Below are positions 3,630 through 5,972 of a stretch of DNA of 5,972 bases, piece by piece (position 1 is the stretch's first letter; each line of letters begins with the position of its first letter). Position numbers and translations under genes: made by a program. The notes beneath the pieces were generated by a model. The model was not told the origin of the DNA and made no database searches. It was given only the letters and a program-made list of their open reading frames with translations. This DNA is from Thermoplasmata archaeon (GTDB lineage Archaea; Thermoplasmatota; E2; DHVEG-1): contig QMSS01000087.1 in the NCBI GenBank assembly GCA_003649715.1, forward strand, positions 1 through 5,972. Direction: 5' to 3'.

Positions 3630-5972
3630 ATGTGCCGTATGAGGAAAAAAACATTGTGGGCTGATGATAGTAGAGGTTTTATGTACATTTTGGAGACATT
3701 GACTGCTATTAGTATAACCATTGCCTTGTTAGTTGTTTTTTTTCTGTCTACAAGTAATCTTTATAAGACATATGAGAGAGAGGATGTTGATCTGCAGGCT
3801 CGGTGTATGGATGTGGCTGAGCTGCTGCTTAGCAATCCTGGTCTGGGAGATGTTTTTAATCTTAACTGGGAGATTGATCCTGTGAATGCTAGTGTTCTTA
3901 GTCTTGCTGTTAGTCCAACATTGTCATATGGTGTTCTCTATGTTGATGAACAAGGAGGTGTTTCTATGTTGTCTCATCATGATTTTTTTAATTATAGTGG
4001 TGTGAATTTGTTTGGCTCCTGTTTTGTTGGTGGTACACTGGTTTTGATGGCAGATGGCTCATATAGGCCTATTGAGAGGATATGTGTTGGTGATATGGTT
4101 AAGTCCTATGATGAGGAAACAGGTTGTATTGTGGATAGGAGAGTTGCTGCTGTTTTTCATCATTCTGCAGATGAGATGAATGCTGATTATTATTTGTTGA
4201 TCAATGATTTTTTGGGTGTCACACCAAATCATATGCTTTATACTGGTGATAAGTGGGTTTCTGCAGCTGATGTGCATGTTGGTAGCACAATCAATGGTAT
4301 GTATGTTTATTCTGTTAAAAAAATGTATGAGCGTGTTCCAACGTTTGATTTAGGTGTTGAGGATACTCACAACTATCTTGTACTATGTGGTCCAGGTTTG
4401 GGTTTCTGGGTTGCTCATAATACGTTTCCCCTGGGTGATAGTCTTAGATATCCATGGACTGCGGTTAAAAAAACAGTTTATCCCTCTAGTAATGGGTCTT
4501 TTAGCCCATATGGTGGTGATTATTATGTGGAATATATAGACATGGGTGATGGATACTATTTTTATGAGGTGAAAAGCAGGAAAATGGTTTCGTATTCAGT
4601 TCTTGATTTTGATAAGATTGTTGGTTTTACTAGGAATGAGTATGATGATATAAGGTCTAGGATGAGGCTTAATGAGTCTGGTATGATGTATGATTTTTTT
4701 ATTGAGGTGCGTAATGAGTCGGGTTGTTTGCTTGCTTTTGGTATAAACAAATCGGGTGTGAGTGTTTCTGTTAGGAGGAATGTTTTGATTTATCATCCAC
4801 CGTATGTGAAAAGTTTGACGGAGATGAATGAGCCTTATTATGAGCAGGGGCAGATAACTGTCACTGTGTTTAAACCCCGGGTTGTGTCTGGTGGTGAGTA
4901 TCGGGAGTATGGATGGAGTTGGCCTCCAAATATATATAATCCTTATCCATCTAGTGGAGTAACTGATATACATCCACCTGATTCGCTTGGTATAAGTGTT
5001 TTTGATATGGATCCTAATCCGAGGATAAATATTAGCTGGTACTGGTACAATTTTTCTTCTCAGATGTGGGAGTTGTTTGGGAGAAATGATTCTGTGGGGA
5101 ATGGACGTTATTATCAGCCTAATCATAATTTTTCAAAAGATGGTCGGTATTATGTTTGGAGTGTGAATCTTACTGATGGCACTTATTGGGTGAATAAGAC
5201 ATATAATTTTACTACTACTGACTGGTTTGATGAGAATTGGCATTGCCGTAGACTGATAAAAATAAGATCTATATATGTTCATGAGGATCTTTTCAATTTT
5301 CCAGTTCTAATAAATACTACTGATGTCAATCTTAGGAATAAGGCTCAGTCTGATGGCGATGACATTGTTTTTGTCCTGTATTCTGATAATATAACAAAGC
5401 TCAATCATGAAATAGAGATGTACAATAGCAGTACTGGGCATCTAATAGCATGGGTGAATGTTACACATCTGTATCATGATAGGGATACTTATATTTGGAT
5501 GTATTACAACAACAGCGAGTGTGAAAGCCAGCAGAACAAGCAGGGGACATGGGATTCACATTATGTGATGGTACAGCATTTAAATGAAGAGGGAGATACC
5601 TATTATGATTCCACAGTATATGGAAATAATGGGGAGAAATATGGAGATATAGTTAGGGCAGATGGAATGACTGGCTATGGTGTATATTTAGATGGAGCTA
5701 ATGACTGGATTGACTGTGGGAACGATTCCTCCTTTGATTCGGGCTCTATAACCGTGGAGGCATGGACCAATCTATCCATGTCGTTGAGCGCCGCGATTAT
5801 TTCAAAGGGAACATGTTATGGGATTGGCGGTGGGGCTATTCTACCTACATCCGAATGGCTTTTATGTTATAGAGTTTGGGGAAATTATAATCTATATTTC
5901 TATATACGGAATTCTTCTGGGGATCTTTTCTATGTAATAAAAACTTTACATGAAAGTCCACTGAATAAATGG
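3630..5972 (+). CDS. Pilin-stemmed surface adhesin-like protein with internal Hint/mini-intein (3' partial)
   Basis: 781 codons, open to the window end. Domains by residue: 1-130 is a pilin-like N-part with DSRGFMYILETL and a membrane helix at about 18-40 (Gly16, Glu22). 131-264 is a Hint/mini-intein. 265 to about 386 looks like the rest of the pilin-like domain (YSVLDFDKIVGF, NEYDDIRSRM, MYDFFIEV). About 388-530 is an Ig-like region (PPDSLGISVFDMDPNP, GRYYVWSVNLTDGTYW). About 537-635 is DUF2341 (NWHCRRLIKI, FPVLIN, AQSDGDDIVF, DTYIWMYY). About 640-781 is LamG, cut off by the window. About 20 N-X-S/T sequons lie outside the Hint domain. The likely role is a membrane- or pilus-anchored protein presenting a long adhesive, possibly glycan-binding head; this is inferred from the domains. 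Upstream neighbours B and C share the pilin-like N-terminus, suggesting one assembly. The Hint domain is the odd feature: processing there would rejoin or separate stem and head. Confidence 0.9.
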   Translation, partial: MCRMRKKTLWADDSRGFMYILETLTAISITIALLVVFFLSTSNLYKTYEREDVDLQARCMDVAELLLSNPGLGDVFNLNWEIDPVNASVLSLAVSPTLSYGVLYVDEQGGVSMLSHHDFFNYSGVNLFGSCFVGGTLVLMADGSYRPIERICVGDMVKSYDEETGCIVDRRVAAVFHHSADEMNADYYLLINDFLGVTPNHMLYTGDKWVSAADVHVGSTINGMYVYSVKKMYERVPTFDLGVEDTHNYLVLCGPGLGFWVAHNTFPLGDSLRYPWTAVKKTVYPSSNGSFSPYGGDYYVEYIDMGDGYYFYEVKSRKMVSYSVLDFDKIVGFTRNEYDDIRSRMRLNESGMMYDFFIEVRNESGCLLAFGINKSGVSVSVRRNVLIYHPPYVKSLTEMNEPYYEQGQITVTVFKPRVVSGGEYREYGWSWPPNIYNPYPSSGVTDIHPPDSLGISVFDMDPNPRINISWYWYNFSSQMWELFGRNDSVGNGRYYQPNHNFSKDGRYYVWSVNLTDGTYWVNKTYNFTTTDWFDENWHCRRLIKIRSIYVHEDLFNFPVLINTTDVNLRNKAQSDGDDIVFVLYSDNITKLNHEIEMYNSSTGHLIAWVNVTHLYHDRDTYIWMYYNNSECESQQNKQGTWDSHYVMVQHLNEEGDTYYDSTVYGNNGEKYGDIVRADGMTGYGVYLDGANDWIDCGNDSSFDSGSITVEAWTNLSMSLSAAIISKGTCYGIGGGAILPTSEWLLCYRVWGNYNLYFYIRNSSGDLFYVIKTLHESPLNKW
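4020..4421 (+). other. Mini-intein / Hint domain, 134 residues, no homing endonuclease
   Basis: Host protein residues 131-264. Block A starts with Cys131 (CFVGGTLVLMADGSYRPIE, then VGDMVKSYDEETG). Block B is GVTPNHMLYT with Thr198 and His201 (TxxH). Block F is VPTFDLGVEDTHNYLV with Asp240. Block G ends WVAHN (His263-Asn264), followed by Thr265. All residues normally needed for protein splicing are therefore present: nucleophile Cys at position 1, TxxH, terminal His-Asn and a hydroxyl +1 residue. Length is near the minimum for functional inteins and leaves no room for an endonuclease. Alternatives are a bacterial-intein-like (BIL) or other autocleaving Hint domain that cleaves rather than splices. 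The Hint assignment is firm; splicing is inferred. Confidence 0.88.
4791..5219 (+). other. Ig-like / fibronectin-like linker region (within the last CDS)
   Basis: Residues about 388-530. The first part (HPPYVKSLTEMNEPYYEQGQ, then VTVF) and second part (PPDSLGISVFDMDPNP, INISWYWYN, GRYYVWSVNLTDGTYW, YNFTTT) show the alternating strands and 'D-x-D-P' turn of Ig-like repeats. Such repeats often precede DUF2341 in archaeal surface proteins. It probably acts as a stalk; no specific ligand is evident. Confidence 0.55.
5238..5534 (+). other. DUF2341 domain (within the last CDS)
   Basis: Residues about 537-635 show the family signature in order: W-x-C-R-R-L-I-K-I, NFPVLINTTD, KAQSDGDDIVFV, KLNHEIEMYNSSTG, HLIAWVNV and DTYIWMYYNN. 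DUF2341 occurs in secreted and surface proteins, typically just before LamG/concanavalin-A-like domains, as here. Its biochemical role is not established. Confidence 0.85.
5547..5972 (+). other. LamG / concanavalin-A-like domain, truncated by the window (within the last CDS)
   Basis: Residues about 640-781 contain VQHLNEEGDTYYDST, then GVYLDGANDWIDCGND, SGSITVEAWTNLS, AAIISKGT and a final LNKW. This is the order of strands in bacterial and archaeal LamG domains, where the last W usually leads into 'hva-x-t-y-d'. The domain continues past the window end. Glycan or protein binding is expected for the fold. Confidence 0.8.

Noticed and set aside
4354..4539. Small + strand frame of 61 codons across the intein end
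   Set aside because: It overlaps intein blocks F and G in another frame and has no family features.
4596..5126. Antisense open frame of 176 codons opposite the last gene
   Set aside because: It is basic, Ile/Thr/His-rich and repetitive, as expected from the reverse complement of a G/T-rich coding strand; the sense frame has clear domains.

Overview
The window looks like an archaeal, probably euryarchaeal, cell-surface locus. It is AT-rich, uses many ATA, AGA and AGG codons, has strong Shine-Dalgarno sites (GGAGGT, AGGAGGA), and encodes a combination common in archaeal exoproteins: a NosD-type beta-helix, DUF2341, concanavalin-A/LamG-like domains, and short proteins with type IV pilin-like N-termini. 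I cannot name the lineage from sequence alone. Thermoplasmata-like or methanogen-related archaea are my best guess.

Layout, all on the + strand with gaps of 27, 20 and 48 bases, so probably one transcript: (A) 1-2445, the 3' part of a large secreted protein that is already open at base 1. It has a parallel beta-helix, then a truncated DUF2341-like piece, a concanavalin-A-like region and a C-terminal beta-sandwich-like region. (B) 2473-3072, a 199-residue pilin-like protein. (C) 3093-3581, a 162-residue pilin-like protein. (D) 3630-5972, a large protein still open at the window end. It starts with a pilin-like stem, is interrupted by a complete 134-residue Hint/mini-intein domain (4020-4421), continues the pilin-like domain, and then carries an Ig-like region, a full DUF2341 domain and the start of a LamG domain. 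There is no gene-free stretch over 300 bases, no RNA gene, no insertion sequence and no CRISPR array.

How the genes may work together (inference): B, C and the N-terminus of D look like minor pilins or pseudopilins of an archaeal type IV pilus-like assembly. D would display a long adhesive, probably glycan-binding head, and A would be a secreted or surface-attached glycan-interacting partner. The most striking element is the apparently catalytically complete mini-intein inside a membrane-anchored, exported surface protein. Splicing or cleavage there would decide whether the roughly 500-residue or longer head stays attached to its pilin stem.
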